DNA of 64,000 nt from Streptomyces sp. NWU339 (GCF_003143855.1 NZ_QFRK01000025.1:12940-76939), one strand, 5' to 3'; counted from the first letter of the stretch, positions 17,881-26,729 are shown. Notes: generated by a model from the sequence alone, not told the origin. Translations and numbers: made by a program.

Positions 17881-19377
17881 GTGAGCGGACAACCCAACAC
17901 CCGGCTCTCGGACCTGTTCGGCCTGGCCGGCTGGTCCAAGGGCGAACTCGCGAGGCTGGTCAACCGGCAGGCGGCGGCCATGGGCCACCCCCAGCTGGCG
18001 ACCGACACCTCCCGGGTGCGGCGGTGGATCGACATGGGAGAGATCCCGCGCGATCCCGTGCCGCGGGTGCTGGCGGCCCTGTTCACCGAGCGTCTCGGCC
18101 GTGTCGTGACCATCGAGGATCTCGGTCTGGTCCGGCACGGGCGTACGGGGAAACGGCCACGCGGCGGGAGTGCGGAACATCCCGACGGAGTGCCGTGGGC
18201 GCCCGAGCGGACAGCCGAGGTCCTCACCGAATTCACGGGAATGGACCTCATGCTCAACCGACGCGGCTTGGTGGGCGCGGGCGCCGCGCTCTCCGCCGGC
18301 TCCGCACTCAGCAGCGCCATGCACGACTGGCTGCACACCGATCCGGCACTGACCACCGACGCTCCCCGAATCGACCATCCGCTGCACGCCGACTCCGTCG
18401 GGTTCGACCGCTACGAGGCCGCTCCCATCGGGTCTCAGGAGATCGAGGAACTCGAGCGCTCCGTGGAGGTGTTCCGCGCCTGGGACGCCGCCCGGGGCGG
18501 CGGCCTCCAGCGCAAGGCGGTGGTCGGCCAGCTCAACGAGGTGGGCGGCATGCTCGCCTACCACCACCCACCCCACCTCCAGCGGCGCCTGTGGGGCGTC
18601 GCCGCCAACCTCGCCGTCCTGGCGGGCTGGATGTCGCACGACGTCGGCCTGGAACCCACGGCCCAGAAGTACTTCGTCATCGCGGCGCACGCCGCCAGAG
18701 AGGGAGGTGACCGGCCGCGCGCGGGTGAGGCGCTGTCCCGTGCGGCCCGCCAGATGGTGCACCTGGGCCGGCCCGACGACGCCCTGGACCTGCTGAAGCT
18801 CGCCCAGTCCGGGTCGGGCGGGGAGTTGCTGCCGCGCACCCGCGCGATGTTCCACACCATCGAGGCCTGGGCACAGGCGTCCATGGGCAAAGGGCAGGCG
18901 ATGCGTCGCACACTGGGCCGGGCCGAGGACCTGTTCGTCTCCGACCGGGGGGCCGATCTGGAGCAGCCGGACTGGATGCAGACCTTCAAGGACGAGGATC
19001 TGTACGGCATGCAGGCCCTGGCCTACCGCACCCTGGCCGAGTTCGAGCCGGGCGCGGCCGCGCACGCCCAGCACTACGCGGAGAAGGCGCTGTCCCTGCG
19101 CGTCGACGGCCGGGAACGGTCGAAGATCTTCGACCATCTCTCCATGGCCTCCGCCTGCTTCATCGCGGACGACCCCGAGCAGGCCGACCGGTACGCGCGT
19201 CTCGCGCTGATGTCGATGGGCTCCAACTCCTCGCGCCGCACTTGGGACCGGCTGCGCCAGATGTACCGGCTCACCGCCGAGTACTCCTCGTACCCGAGGA
19301 TCCAGGTACTGCGGGAGGAGATCAGGCAGGCCCTGCCGAGGCCCAGGGGGAAGGGCGGCAACAGCGCACCGGCATAA
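17881..19377 (+). CDS. Helix-turn-helix/TPR-type regulatory protein (NsdA-like family)
   Basis: 498 residues. The N-terminus (LSDLFGLAGWSKGELARLVNRQA, then DTSRVRRWIDMGEIPRDPVPRVLAALF) is an XRE-like DNA-binding domain (about 5-75). After a linker with the oddly signal-like NRRGLVGAGAALSAGSAL (about 125-145), the C-terminal two thirds are helical repeats of TPR type (ALSRAARQMVHLGRPDDALDLLKLA, HAQHYAEKALSLR). This architecture matches the NsdA-like developmental and antibiotic regulators of Streptomyces. GTG 17881 was chosen because the upstream frame lacks a family N-terminus. It is likely self-controlled through the repeats at 17793. Confidence 0.8.
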   Translation: MSGQPNTRLSDLFGLAGWSKGELARLVNRQAAAMGHPQLATDTSRVRRWIDMGEIPRDPVPRVLAALFTERLGRVVTIEDLGLVRHGRTGKRPRGGSAEHPDGVPWAPERTAEVLTEFTGMDLMLNRRGLVGAGAALSAGSALSSAMHDWLHTDPALTTDAPRIDHPLHADSVGFDRYEAAPIGSQEIEELERSVEVFRAWDAARGGGLQRKAVVGQLNEVGGMLAYHHPPHLQRRLWGVAANLAVLAGWMSHDVGLEPTAQKYFVIAAHAAREGGDRPRAGEALSRAARQMVHLGRPDDALDLLKLAQSGSGGELLPRTRAMFHTIEAWAQASMGKGQAMRRTLGRAEDLFVSDRGADLEQPDWMQTFKDEDLYGMQALAYRTLAEFEPGAAAHAQHYAEKALSLRVDGRERSKIFDHLSMASACFIADDPEQADRYARLALMSMGSNSSRRTWDRLRQMYRLTAEYSSYPRIQVLREEIRQALPRPRGKGGNSAPA

Positions 19378-19397
19378 CGGAGTTGCGGAGGATCTTC

Positions 19398-20816
19398 CTA
19401 CGAGGTCACGCGGGCGACCAGCACGCAGGCCTCCTCCTCGCGCGCGGTGTCGCCGAACTCCCGCAGAACGACCGGCAGGCAGTCCCGCGCGGTGCGGTCC
19501 CCGGTGAACTGCGGGGCCAGCCTGAGGAGGTGCGGGACGGTGGCGGTCCCGGCCCGCCCGGGTACCGGCCCGCCGGTGTGCAGCACCAGCACATCGCCGA
19601 CTTCGAGGGTCTCCTCGGCCTGCCCGTAGCAGGGGGCCGGGGAGGCACCGAGCCGACCGCCCTCCGGGGCGTCCAGGGCGCGCCCCGTCCCGCCGCGGAA
19701 CAGCAGCGGGACGGGGCGTCCGGCCCGCGCCCACACCAGCGAGCGGGTGTCGGGCCGGTAGTACATACAGAGGCCACTGCCGAGGGCCGGTTGCCCGGTG
19801 GCGTCGAGTAACCGGTCGAGGCAGGCCAGCAGCGGACCCGGTGCGGTGCCGGCCATCGCCATGCCGCGCATCGCGCCGAGCAGCATCGTCATGCCCGACG
19901 ACGGGCCGGCGACCTGCCCGGTCAGCTCGCCGACGCTGAGCAGGGCGGTGCCGTCGGGCAGTTCGAGGGTGTCGTACCAGGTGCCCCCGGTCGGTGCTCC
20001 GGCAGGCGACGGGAGGTGCCGGGCGGCGAGGTCCAGGGTTCGCGGGCCCCGGTGAGGGAGGGGCAGGGAGCCGTGCCACGGGGACGGCACGGATTCCTGC
20101 GGCTCGATCGCGGGCCGGTGCCCGGTTCGCGCCGCGGCCTGTCGCTGGTGGTGCAGCGATGCACGGGTCTCGCTGACCGCCCGTCGGCAGCGGCGCAGTT
20201 CGCTGACGTCCCGCAGCACGGCCCACATCGAGGCGGTGCTGCCGTCGGCCCCGAGGACCGGTTCGCCCATCATGTGCACCGTCCGGGCGCTGCCGTCGGG
20301 ACGCAGCAGCCGGAACTCCCCGTCGATGGGCCGGGCGTCGACGAGACAGCCCGTGACCATCGCGGTGAGCTTCGGCCGGTCCTCGTCGTGCACGAGGGAC
20401 GGCAGTTCGTCGAGGGTGAGCGGGGGAGCGGCCGGGTCGCGGTCCAGGATGCGGTACAGCTCCCCGGACCAACTGGCCTCGTCCGTCAGCAGGTTCCACT
20501 CGGCGCTGCCGACCCGACTGAGCAGGGAGTCGTGCCGGGGCGGTGCGGCGGGCCCGGACCCGGCCGGCGCCGGTAAGGGCGGGGGGCCGTCCCGCAGCTG
20601 GGCCAGGTGCTCGTCCAGGTCGTTGAGCTGGTGCAGCGCCAGGTCGTACAGTGCGCGTTGCCAGCGGTCCTTCGGGTCCGAGGCGTCGGCCGCGGTGTCG
20701 CGCCGTACGGCGTCCACGTCGCCCCTGAGCCGCCGGGTCTGCGAGATGAGCGCGTCGACCGGGCCGCGTCCTGGCGGCTGGGCGGCTGAGCGGTCCGCGG
20801 AGAGGTGGGGCGGCAT
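19398..20816 (-). CDS. PAS domain plus degenerate SpoIIE/PP2C-type domain (probable pseudophosphatase)
   Basis: 472 residues: helical N-terminus (20-75), PAS_3-like sensor (about 100-205: GSAEWNLLTDEASWSGELYRIL, PIDGEFRLLRPDGS), coiled linker, then a SpoIIE-type PP2C fold (about 260-470). The metal-binding acidic residues of active PP2C are replaced. GGDWYD is GGTWYD (Thr279), GDVTGHG is GELTGQV (Glu297), and YTDG is HTGG (Gly415). Phosphatase activity is therefore unlikely, and a binding or scaffold role in anti-sigma signalling is a reasonable guess. ATG 20816 has GGAG upstream. Confidence 0.82.
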   Translation of the reverse strand: MPPHLSADRSAAQPPGRGPVDALISQTRRLRGDVDAVRRDTAADASDPKDRWQRALYDLALHQLNDLDEHLAQLRDGPPPLPAPAGSGPAAPPRHDSLLSRVGSAEWNLLTDEASWSGELYRILDRDPAAPPLTLDELPSLVHDEDRPKLTAMVTGCLVDARPIDGEFRLLRPDGSARTVHMMGEPVLGADGSTASMWAVLRDVSELRRCRRAVSETRASLHHQRQAAARTGHRPAIEPQESVPSPWHGSLPLPHRGPRTLDLAARHLPSPAGAPTGGTWYDTLELPDGTALLSVGELTGQVAGPSSGMTMLLGAMRGMAMAGTAPGPLLACLDRLLDATGQPALGSGLCMYYRPDTRSLVWARAGRPVPLLFRGGTGRALDAPEGGRLGASPAPCYGQAEETLEVGDVLVLHTGGPVPGRAGTATVPHLLRLAPQFTGDRTARDCLPVVLREFGDTAREEEACVLVARVTS

Positions 20817-20933
20817 GACGCACTCCGATGTGGGACGGTTCGGGCCAGAGGCGGGCGGAGGGACCGTTACGACTGTGGCACAGCGCGCCACGCCCTGTAA
20901 GGGATTCGGCAAGACGCCCCAAGGTCATGTCGA

Positions 20934-20945
20934 TGGCATATGCCA
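20934..20945. repeat. 12-bp perfect palindrome upstream of the PAS-PP2C gene
   Basis: TGGCATATGCCA lies about 120 nt upstream of the PAS-PP2C start in a 272-bp non-coding gap (20817-21088). The gap otherwise holds only weak short frames, one of which contains a rare TTA codon. It resembles a small dimer-binding site. Confidence 0.4.
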
Positions 20946-21088
20946 CCGTCTTCGTGGAGTTACCCGGAGGTAGGTGCCGGATGCCCGTCGGTCGGAACAA
21001 CTCCGTTGGTGCGCAGGTTACTTGAGGGTGCGTTCAGTGCCCGCCCGTCGCCCGCTCGCCTGTTCGATGGACGGGCGTCCGTCCGTAC

Positions 21089-22183
21089 TCAGTACCGCAG
21101 CACGCCCGCGATCCGGTCCGCGCTCCCCAGTGTTCCGTCCGGGACGAAGCGGACCTCGGCGCCGGTCTCCAGGCACTGCTCGACGATCTCGTCCACGATG
21201 TCCTCGCGGGCGTCCAGGTCGCCGGTCTCGGCGAGGACCAGATGCTCACCCATGTCGCGCACCGTCACCCGGAAGTTCTCCTCGACGGCCAGCAGCCGGA
21301 CCCGGCCGTCCCGGGCGTTCTGCCACAGCTCGTCGACGCCGCCCGCGAACTCCTTGCGTCCGCGGGCCGTCTCCAGGGCCCGGACGACCTCCTCGGTGCT
21401 CTTGCGCGCTTCGCTCTCGAGTACCGGACGCAGGGCCTGCCACACCGCGTCGGGCGTGCCGTGCGCGAGCCCGCCGTGCTGGACGTGCACCGCCTCCCGG
21501 GCCACGCCGCCCACCTCGCCCAGCAGGGACAGTGCGGCCGGCTCGCCGGTGACGTACAGAGGCCGGGGGTGCTCGCGCAGCACCGCGCGCATCGCGGTGT
21601 CGGTCTCGCGCAGGAACCGGCGGGTGCCCTCGTCCCGGTAGGAGCTCGGCTGGTCGCCGACCTGCTCCAGGCGCTCGGGGTCGAAGTTCTCCATGCTCCG
21701 GACCAGCGGGAAGGCGCCGAGGTGCTCCTCGGTGACCCGGTCCACGCCGCCGCTCCACAGCGTGGCCCGGTCGGGGGCGAGCGACAGCGCCCAGAAGGGG
21801 CGCTCCGCCGTGTGGGCGGACACCAGGTTGCGGGTCAGGAAGGTGTCCGAGAGCACCACACGCTCCGGTACGGAACGGGCGAGCGACCACACCTGGTGCT
21901 CACCCGGGGCGGCGAAGATGACCAGTCCGTCCTCGGCGTGCGCCAGATCGACCTCGGCCAGCGCCCGGTCGAGCTGCAGGGCGACCTCGCTGCGCCGGTC
22001 CCGGGTGACCGCGGGATCGGCCTCCAGCTGTTTCTTGGCCTCGGCCACCACGTTGCGCAGCCGCACCGGATCCTGGGCGTTGAGGGGCTCGCGCCGGTGT
22101 GTCGGCGTCAGCACCGACACCGCGGGGTAGGGGCGCGGGCGACGAAGCTCGGCAAGGGTCGCGGGACTCAGATCGTGCTCCAT
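21089..22183 (-). CDS. baeRF3-like (bacterial archaeo-eukaryotic release factor-fold) protein
   Basis: 364 residues. The N-terminal part (YPAVSVLTPTHRREP, LFFR-type core VIFAAPGEHQVWSL) and C-terminal part (DELWQNARDGRVRLLAVEENF, ETGAEVRFVPDGTLGSADRIAGVLRY) fit the eRF1/pelota-like baeRF3 family, sometimes misnamed a chemotaxis protein. The C-terminal domain resembles the L7Ae-like fold. Members are suggested to act on ribosomes or RNA under stress, but the biochemistry is unknown. ATG 22183 has no ribosome-binding site but has TATGGT ending six bases before, suggesting a leaderless mRNA. Confidence 0.75.
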   Translation of the reverse strand: MEHDLSPATLAELRRPRPYPAVSVLTPTHRREPLNAQDPVRLRNVVAEAKKQLEADPAVTRDRRSEVALQLDRALAEVDLAHAEDGLVIFAAPGEHQVWSLARSVPERVVLSDTFLTRNLVSAHTAERPFWALSLAPDRATLWSGGVDRVTEEHLGAFPLVRSMENFDPERLEQVGDQPSSYRDEGTRRFLRETDTAMRAVLREHPRPLYVTGEPAALSLLGEVGGVAREAVHVQHGGLAHGTPDAVWQALRPVLESEARKSTEEVVRALETARGRKEFAGGVDELWQNARDGRVRLLAVEENFRVTVRDMGEHLVLAETGDLDAREDIVDEIVEQCLETGAEVRFVPDGTLGSADRIAGVLRY

Positions 22184-22189
22184 GAAAGC

Positions 22190-22195
22190 ACCATA
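22190..22195 (-). promoter_or_regulatory. -10 element for a leaderless transcript (baeRF3-like gene)
   Basis: On the minus strand TATGGT is followed by six bases and then ATG 22183. There is no Shine-Dalgarno sequence in between. Confidence 0.45.
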
Positions 22196-22255
22196 GAGCG
22201 GATTCACCGAGAGGGCATTTGGAGCAATCCCGCCGTCGTCGCCCCGCGAGCGGAC

Positions 22256-23830
22256 TCACTCACGAAAGTCCTCCTCGGAACCGCACGAGCTGCCGCTGGA
22301 GGGCAACGAACCGTAGAGCAGGAAGTCGTCGACCTTGCGGTGCACGCAGTCGGACGATCCGTAGCCGGTGTGGCCCTCACCCCGGTTGTCCAGCACCACC
22401 GCCGAGGAGCCGAGCCGCTCGGCCGTCTCCACCGTCCACCGGTACGGCGTGGCCGGGTCGCCCCGCGTGCCGACCAGCAGCATCTTCGGAGTGTCGACGT
22501 TCTTGACCTCCTCGCGGATGTAGTCGGTCCCCTTGGGCCGGCCGTGGCACATCAGCACCTGGGCGAGCCGGTAGCGGCCGAAGACCGGTGAGGCCTTCTC
22601 GTAGGCGGCGCGCAGCCGGGAGAGGTCCCGGGTCACCTGCTCGGCGGCCGGACGGTCCGGGTCGTCCGCGCAGTTCACCGCCATCAGTGCGGCGGGGAGG
22701 TTGTCCAGGGGGACGTCCTCCTCGTCGACGAGCGGGTCGTTCTCCCGCTGCGGCGCGGGGAGCGTCACCCCGCCGGTGGCGAAGGCCTCCACCCCGCGCG
22801 TCTCCCCGTCCTCCATCAGCTGCGAGAGTGCCCGTTGCAGCAACGGCCACATTTCCCTGCTGTAGAGGCCCTGCGCCATGGCGCCCGCGAGGTCCTGGCC
22901 GGTGAACTCGTGGCCGAGGCCCGTCGGTACCGGGTTCTCGTCGAGCGAGGCGACCAGCTTCACGGCCAACTCCCTTGCCCCGCGCGGGTCACGGCCGAAC
23001 GGGCAGGCAAGGTCCTTTGTGCACCAGGTCAGGAAGTGCTCGAGTGCGAGCTGCTGCCCCCTGACGCTCGCCAGCCCTTGTTCGGCCAGTGGTTCGGTCA
23101 GGGTGTCCACCCCGTCCAGTACCAACCGGCCCACCCTCTCGGGGAACTGGGCAGCGTACACCGAGGCCAGCCGGGTTCCGTAGGAGAACCCCAGGTAGTT
23201 GAGCTTCTTGTTGCCGAGTACCTCGCGCAGCACGTCCAGGTCCCGTGCGACGTTCACGGTGCCGATGTGCGGGAGCACCGGGCCCGAGTGCGCGGCGCAC
23301 TCGGCGGCCACCTCGCGCAACCGGGTGAGTACTTCCCGCGGATCGGACATGTCCTCGCCGCCGGTCGCCTTCAGCGCCTGACCGGTGGCCTGGGTGCCGC
23401 AGCTGACCGGTGAGGAGCGGCCGACACCGCGAGGGTCGAAGGACACCACGTCGTACTCGTCGGTGAGACCCATGAACTCCTTGCCGGCATGGGCGAGTCC
23501 GAGGACGCCCGAACCGCCCGGCCCGCCGAAGTTCAGCACCACCGAGCCGCGCGGGTCGCCGGTGCCCCGGTAGCGGGCGAGGGCCAGGTCGAGGGAGCCC
23601 TTGTCGGGCTCGGCGTAGTCGACGGGGACGGTGATCTTCCCGCACTGCAGGTCCTTGGGCATGTCCGTGCTCTTGCACGCCGACCACTTGATCTTCTGGT
23701 CGTAGAACCGGTCGAGGTCCCCGTCCGCGGCAACGGCGGCCGGGAGACCCGCGCTCAGCAGGGCCAGTCCGACTGCTCCGGTGACCACGCGGCGCCGGAC
23801 CGGGGGTCGCGTTGACAGCTTGGCCAGCAT
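22256..23830 (-). CDS. Secreted alpha/beta-hydrolase peptidase (S33, SlpD/Tap tripeptidyl aminopeptidase-like)
   Basis: 524 residues. The signal peptide VVTGAVGLALLSAGLPAAVAA is followed by a mature protein with the family landmarks: VVLNFGGPGGSG (oxyanion region), SFDPRGVGRS, the nucleophile elbow LGFSYGT (Ser), a C-terminal Asp in GTRGDPATPYRW, and His in RGEGHTGYG. The cysteines near DCVHRKVDDFLLYG close the C-terminus as in Streptomyces secreted tripeptidyl aminopeptidases. It trims N-terminal tripeptides from extracellular proteins. ATG 23830 has GGAGG upstream. Confidence 0.9.
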   Translation of the reverse strand: MLAKLSTRPPVRRRVVTGAVGLALLSAGLPAAVAADGDLDRFYDQKIKWSACKSTDMPKDLQCGKITVPVDYAEPDKGSLDLALARYRGTGDPRGSVVLNFGGPGGSGVLGLAHAGKEFMGLTDEYDVVSFDPRGVGRSSPVSCGTQATGQALKATGGEDMSDPREVLTRLREVAAECAAHSGPVLPHIGTVNVARDLDVLREVLGNKKLNYLGFSYGTRLASVYAAQFPERVGRLVLDGVDTLTEPLAEQGLASVRGQQLALEHFLTWCTKDLACPFGRDPRGARELAVKLVASLDENPVPTGLGHEFTGQDLAGAMAQGLYSREMWPLLQRALSQLMEDGETRGVEAFATGGVTLPAPQRENDPLVDEEDVPLDNLPAALMAVNCADDPDRPAAEQVTRDLSRLRAAYEKASPVFGRYRLAQVLMCHGRPKGTDYIREEVKNVDTPKMLLVGTRGDPATPYRWTVETAERLGSSAVVLDNRGEGHTGYGSSDCVHRKVDDFLLYGSLPSSGSSCGSEEDFRE

Positions 23831-24016
23831 CGATGCCTCCAGGGACGCCCCAGAGCGGACCGGATCCGGCGCCCTCGATCACCATAAGGGGGCTGCGGAG
23901 GCCCCGCCTGTCGGCCGGACGGCCCTGTACGGTGGCGGGCCCGGAGCTTTCGGGGTTCGTCATCACGGGGGCGGCGCTCCTCCTGGGCGGAGTCGCCCTG
24001 TACCGCCGCAGCCGCC

Positions 24017-24053
24017 GGCCCCCCTTCCCGGCTGAAGGCCGGGAAGGGGGGCC
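24017..24053. terminator. Strong hairpin between peptidase promoter region and deaminase gene
   Basis: Perfect 15-bp stem GGCCCCCCTTCCCGG (24017-24031) / CCGGGAAGGGGGGCC (24039-24053), loop CTGAAGG. It sits 23 nt beyond the stop of the leftward deaminase gene. Confidence 0.8.
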
Positions 24054-24075
24054 GGGAAAGACGGGGCCCCGCCGC

Positions 24076-24561
24076 TCAGCCGCGGGCGCTGTGGAACCTC
24101 CTGTGCAATTCCCGCACCGCCTCCGTCAGTTCGGGAACCGGGCCGTCCACGGTCACGCCCGGTGCGATCTCGCCGACGGGCAGTGGCCGCACCGGTGGGG
24201 CGGGCACTGCCAGCTCGGCGAGCCAGGTCAGCAGCTGTGCAGAGGAGGCGACGTAGACGATCCGGCCGAGGCCCACCCAGGCATGCGCCGCCGCACACAT
24301 CGGACAGTGCTCGCCGGAGGTGTACACCGTGGCGGCGGCCCGTTCCTCGGGCGTCATGTGGGCGGCCGACCAGCGCGCCAGCTCGAACTCGGGGTGCCGG
24401 GTGCGGTCCCCGGCGGCCGTCCGGTTGCGGTCCTCGGCGAGCACCGACCCGTCGCCGGCCACCAGGACCGAACCGAACGGATCGTCCCCGGCGTCCAGCG
24501 CCTCGGTCGCCAGCTCGACACAGCGACGCAGGTGGGGCAGTTCGGAATCCTCGACAGTCAC
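24076..24561 (-). CDS. Nucleoside/cytosine-type deaminase (CDA fold)
   Basis: 161 residues. Zinc-site motifs are present in the order of guanine, cytosine and tRNA-type deaminases: HPEFEL (the His and catalytic Glu of the HxE motif) and SGEHCPMCAAAH (the CxxC motif). A conserved FGSVLVAGDGSVLAEDRNR precedes them. It deaminates a purine or pyrimidine base or nucleoside; which one is not clear. GTG 24561 (VTVEDSELPHL) has AAGGG nine bases before. GTG 24603 would add 14 residues and is possible. It diverges from the GNAT gene. Confidence 0.82.
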   Translation of the reverse strand: MTVEDSELPHLRRCVELATEALDAGDDPFGSVLVAGDGSVLAEDRNRTAAGDRTRHPEFELARWSAAHMTPEERAAATVYTSGEHCPMCAAAHAWVGLGRIVYVASSAQLLTWLAELAVPAPPVRPLPVGEIAPGVTVDGPVPELTEAVRELHRRFHSARG

Positions 24562-24701
24562 GGGCGCCGCCCTTCTCACGACTACGGCTCGATCAACAGT
24601 CACGGCAACCTTAGGCTCACGCGATCACGGACGCGAAGCCGGTGTGCCGGCGCCCCGTAAACCCGTTGCCCGAACGTCGGAACGGTGCTGGAGTGAGCGG
24701 C

Positions 24702-25487
24702 ATGGATCACGCCGCGGTACTCGCCCTGTTCGACCGTGACCTGCGCGAAGGAGCGCGGCCCGACGGCCCCGGAGCCCGCGTCGAGCGCACCGGCCACGTG
24801 GTGCGGCAGACCGCCCCGCGGCACGGCTGGAACGGCGTCGTCTGGTCCGCCCTGGACGACACGGACGCGGACGCGGCGATCGCCGGACAGATCGCCCACT
24901 TCACCGGGCTGGGCCGTGAGTTCGAGTGGAAGCTGTACGGCCATGATCTGCCGGTGGACCTCGGGCAGCGGCTCGTGGCGTCCGGGTTCACGCCCGGACC
25001 GGAGGAGACGCTGATGGTCGGCGAGATCGCCGAGCTGCTCCTCGACACCCGGCAGGCTGCGCTGCCCGAGGGTGTCCGCGTCGTCCCCGTCACCGACCGG
25101 GCCGGTGTCGATCTCATGGCCGAGGTGCACGAGAAGGCCTTCCACGCCGACGCGTTCTGGCTGCGCCACCAATTGCTCGCCCGGCTCGCCGCCGGACCCG
25201 ACACCGTTATTGCGGTGGTGGCCCTGGCCGGCCGGGAGCCGGTGAGCGCGGCCCGGATGGAAAACGTGCCGGGCACCCGGTTCGCCGGGCTCTGGGGCGG
25301 CGGCACCGTCGAGACCTGGCGGGGCAGGGGCGTCTACCGTGCGCTGGTGGCCCACCGGGCCCGCGTCGCCGCCGAGCGCGGCTGCCGTTACCTCCAGGTC
25401 GACGCGTCCGGGCAGAGCCGTCCGATCCTCGAGCGCCTGGGCTTCGTCCCGCTCGGCACGACGACACCGTACGTGTACGTCCCGTAG
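24702..25487 (+). CDS. GNAT-family N-acetyltransferase
   Basis: 261 residues. The C-terminal half holds the GNAT core: ALAGREPVSAARMEN, then GGTVETWRGRGVYRALVAHRARVAAERGC (the acetyl-CoA-binding R/Q-x-x-G-x-G/A loop as RGRGVY), and LQVDASGQSRPILERLGF. The N-terminal 120 residues (GREFEWKLYGHDLP) look like a second, degenerate GNAT-like half. It transfers an acetyl group to an unknown small molecule or amine. ATG 24702 follows GGAGTGAGCGGC; GTG 24693 is an alternative. Confidence 0.85.
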   Translation: MDHAAVLALFDRDLREGARPDGPGARVERTGHVVRQTAPRHGWNGVVWSALDDTDADAAIAGQIAHFTGLGREFEWKLYGHDLPVDLGQRLVASGFTPGPEETLMVGEIAELLLDTRQAALPEGVRVVPVTDRAGVDLMAEVHEKAFHADAFWLRHQLLARLAAGPDTVIAVVALAGREPVSAARMENVPGTRFAGLWGGGTVETWRGRGVYRALVAHRARVAAERGCRYLQVDASGQSRPILERLGFVPLGTTTPYVYVP

Positions 25488-25547
25488 GGCCGCCCGGCTC
25501 CCGGGTTCTCCCTGCGGTCCCCGGCCCGGGGCCTTCGCCGGGAGGAC

Positions 25548-25598
25548 GGACGGGTCCGGCGGGCCGCACCCCTGCGGTGCTTCCCGCCGGACCCGTCC
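25548..25598. terminator. Bidirectional hairpin between converging GNAT and GlsB-type genes
   Basis: Perfect 16-bp stem (25548-25563 with 25583-25598; arms GGACGGGTCCGGCGGG and its complement). The 19-nt loop itself folds CCGCA/TGCGG. Confidence 0.85.
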
Positions 25599-25636
25599 TG
25601 CGCCCGTACGCCGTCCCGGGCCGCCGCACCGCCCAG

Positions 25637-25900
25637 TCAGCGCGGGGCTTTCGCACGGTCCAGCGCGGCCACCCCGAGTGCGGCGAGGCCGATCTGGATG
25701 AGCCACTCGATCCAGTCGACGCCCTTGGTGTCGGCCACCCCGATCGCCGCGGCGATCGCCGAGCCGATCAGCGCGGCGACGATGCCGACGAGGATCGTCC
25801 ACAGCACCCCGATGCGCTGACGCCCGGGAACCACGAGCCGGCCCAGGACGCCGATGACTATGCCGATGACGATGGCACTGATGATGCCGCCGATCTCCAT
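25637..25900 (-). CDS. GlsB/YeaQ/YmgE-type stress membrane protein
   Basis: 87 residues with three hydrophobic helices: MEIGGIISAIVIGIVIGVLGRL (about 2-22), IGVLWTILVGIVAALIGSAIAAAIG (about 30-54) and WIEWLIQIGLAALGVAALD. The Gly-rich pattern and the PGRQRIG loop match the transglycosylase-associated (GlsB/YeaQ) family, a general-stress-linked inner-membrane protein of unknown activity. ATG 25900 has AGGAGGGG upstream. The next gene upstream on this strand is another small stress-type membrane protein, separated by a hairpin. Confidence 0.9.
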   Translation of the reverse strand: MEIGGIISAIVIGIVIGVLGRLVVPGRQRIGVLWTILVGIVAALIGSAIAAAIGVADTKGVDWIEWLIQIGLAALGVAALDRAKAPR

Positions 25901-25990
25901 TTCGCCCCTCCTTCTCGGAACCCCGCTGAAGGACTTGTGCCCGCGCTCGGCGGCGGCAGTCACCCGCGCCGGGGACGGCCGGTACGGACA

Positions 25991-26033
25991 GGGCGGGGCC
26001 CGGCCTGCGGGGGACGCGGACCGGGCCCCGCCC
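25991..26033 (-). terminator. Hairpin between the SPW protein and GlsB-type genes
   Basis: Perfect 13-bp stem GGGCGGGGCCCGG (25991-26003) / CCGGGCCCCGCCC (26021-26033), 17-nt loop, 24 nt past the SPW gene stop. Confidence 0.75.
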
Positions 26034-26057
26034 TCGCGGTTCCCTTTCCGGCCGCGA

Positions 26058-26498
26058 TCAGGTCCTGGGGGCGTTCCTGGCCGCCGTGGCGACGCACATG
26101 ACGCCGAGCAGCAGGGTCAGCGCGCCGATGACGACGTTGTTCCAGATGACGCCGGCGTCCGGACCGGTGCCGACGATCCACGGCGAGATGATCATCCACA
26201 CGCCGAGGGCGCACATGGCTCCGCTGAGGCCGTACATGCGCGCCGGAGCTGCGGCGAACCCGAGGCCGAGCAGGCCGATCGCGATGCCGACGATCAGGTT
26301 GTGGGGCACGAGCGCGGGCTGGCTCGTCGTGTAGTGGAGTATCCAGGGGGACACCGCGCAGTAGAGGCCGAGCAGGAACACCGGTCCGTCGACCAGCACC
26401 ACATCACGACCGCCGAGCACGCGGTCGTACCGTGCCCGCATTTCTGAAGCATCGGGGTGGCTGGTGATGTCACCGCGGGGATGCGAGACGTTGGCCAT
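26058..26498 (-). CDS. SPW-repeat membrane protein
   Basis: 146 residues. It has two copies of the SPW repeat (GLYCAVSPWILHY and VWMIISPWIVG), each in a pair of transmembrane helices, giving four helices in all (about 40-145). The N-terminal 35 residues are hydrophilic (HPRGDITSHPDASEMRARYDRVLGGRDVVLVDGP). The role is unknown. ATG 26498 has GAAGGAGG upstream, so expression should be strong. Confidence 0.88.
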   Translation of the reverse strand: MANVSHPRGDITSHPDASEMRARYDRVLGGRDVVLVDGPVFLLGLYCAVSPWILHYTTSQPALVPHNLIVGIAIGLLGLGFAAAPARMYGLSGAMCALGVWMIISPWIVGTGPDAGVIWNNVVIGALTLLLGVMCVATAARNAPRT

Positions 26499-26729
26499 GA
26501 GTCGCCTCCTTCGACTAGCGGGCCTGACCGCTTATGGGCGATATGCGGCAAGCCTCGCTTGGGGTCATTCTGCCCTTATTTATCCTTTATGTGTAGAGGT
26601 CGGGGAGGGGTGGCCGCCCGCTCTGTCCCGTCCGCCTCCGCACCGCGGGCCCGGCGCCGATGCCGCCGCCCGGTCGCCGGGCCCGGCGCGCGAAGGCGCC
26701 GTGCAGGGCTCGGGCCGCCAGCGGTGCAG

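Noticed and set aside
17851-21000. 1049-codon reverse frame
   Set aside because: Antisense to the TPR regulator and out of frame with the PAS-PP2C gene; Arg/Pro/Gly-rich and without domains.
20922-21025. Possible small ORF MSMAYATVFVELPGG
   Set aside because: Contains the palindrome and a TTA codon, has poor codon bias and no clear ribosome-binding site; better read as regulatory DNA.
23941-24060. Forward short frame with a hydrophobic segment (GFVITGAALLLGGVALYRRSRR)
   Set aside because: Looks like a small membrane-anchor tail but has no ribosome-binding site, runs through a strong terminator hairpin and continues antisense into the deaminase gene.
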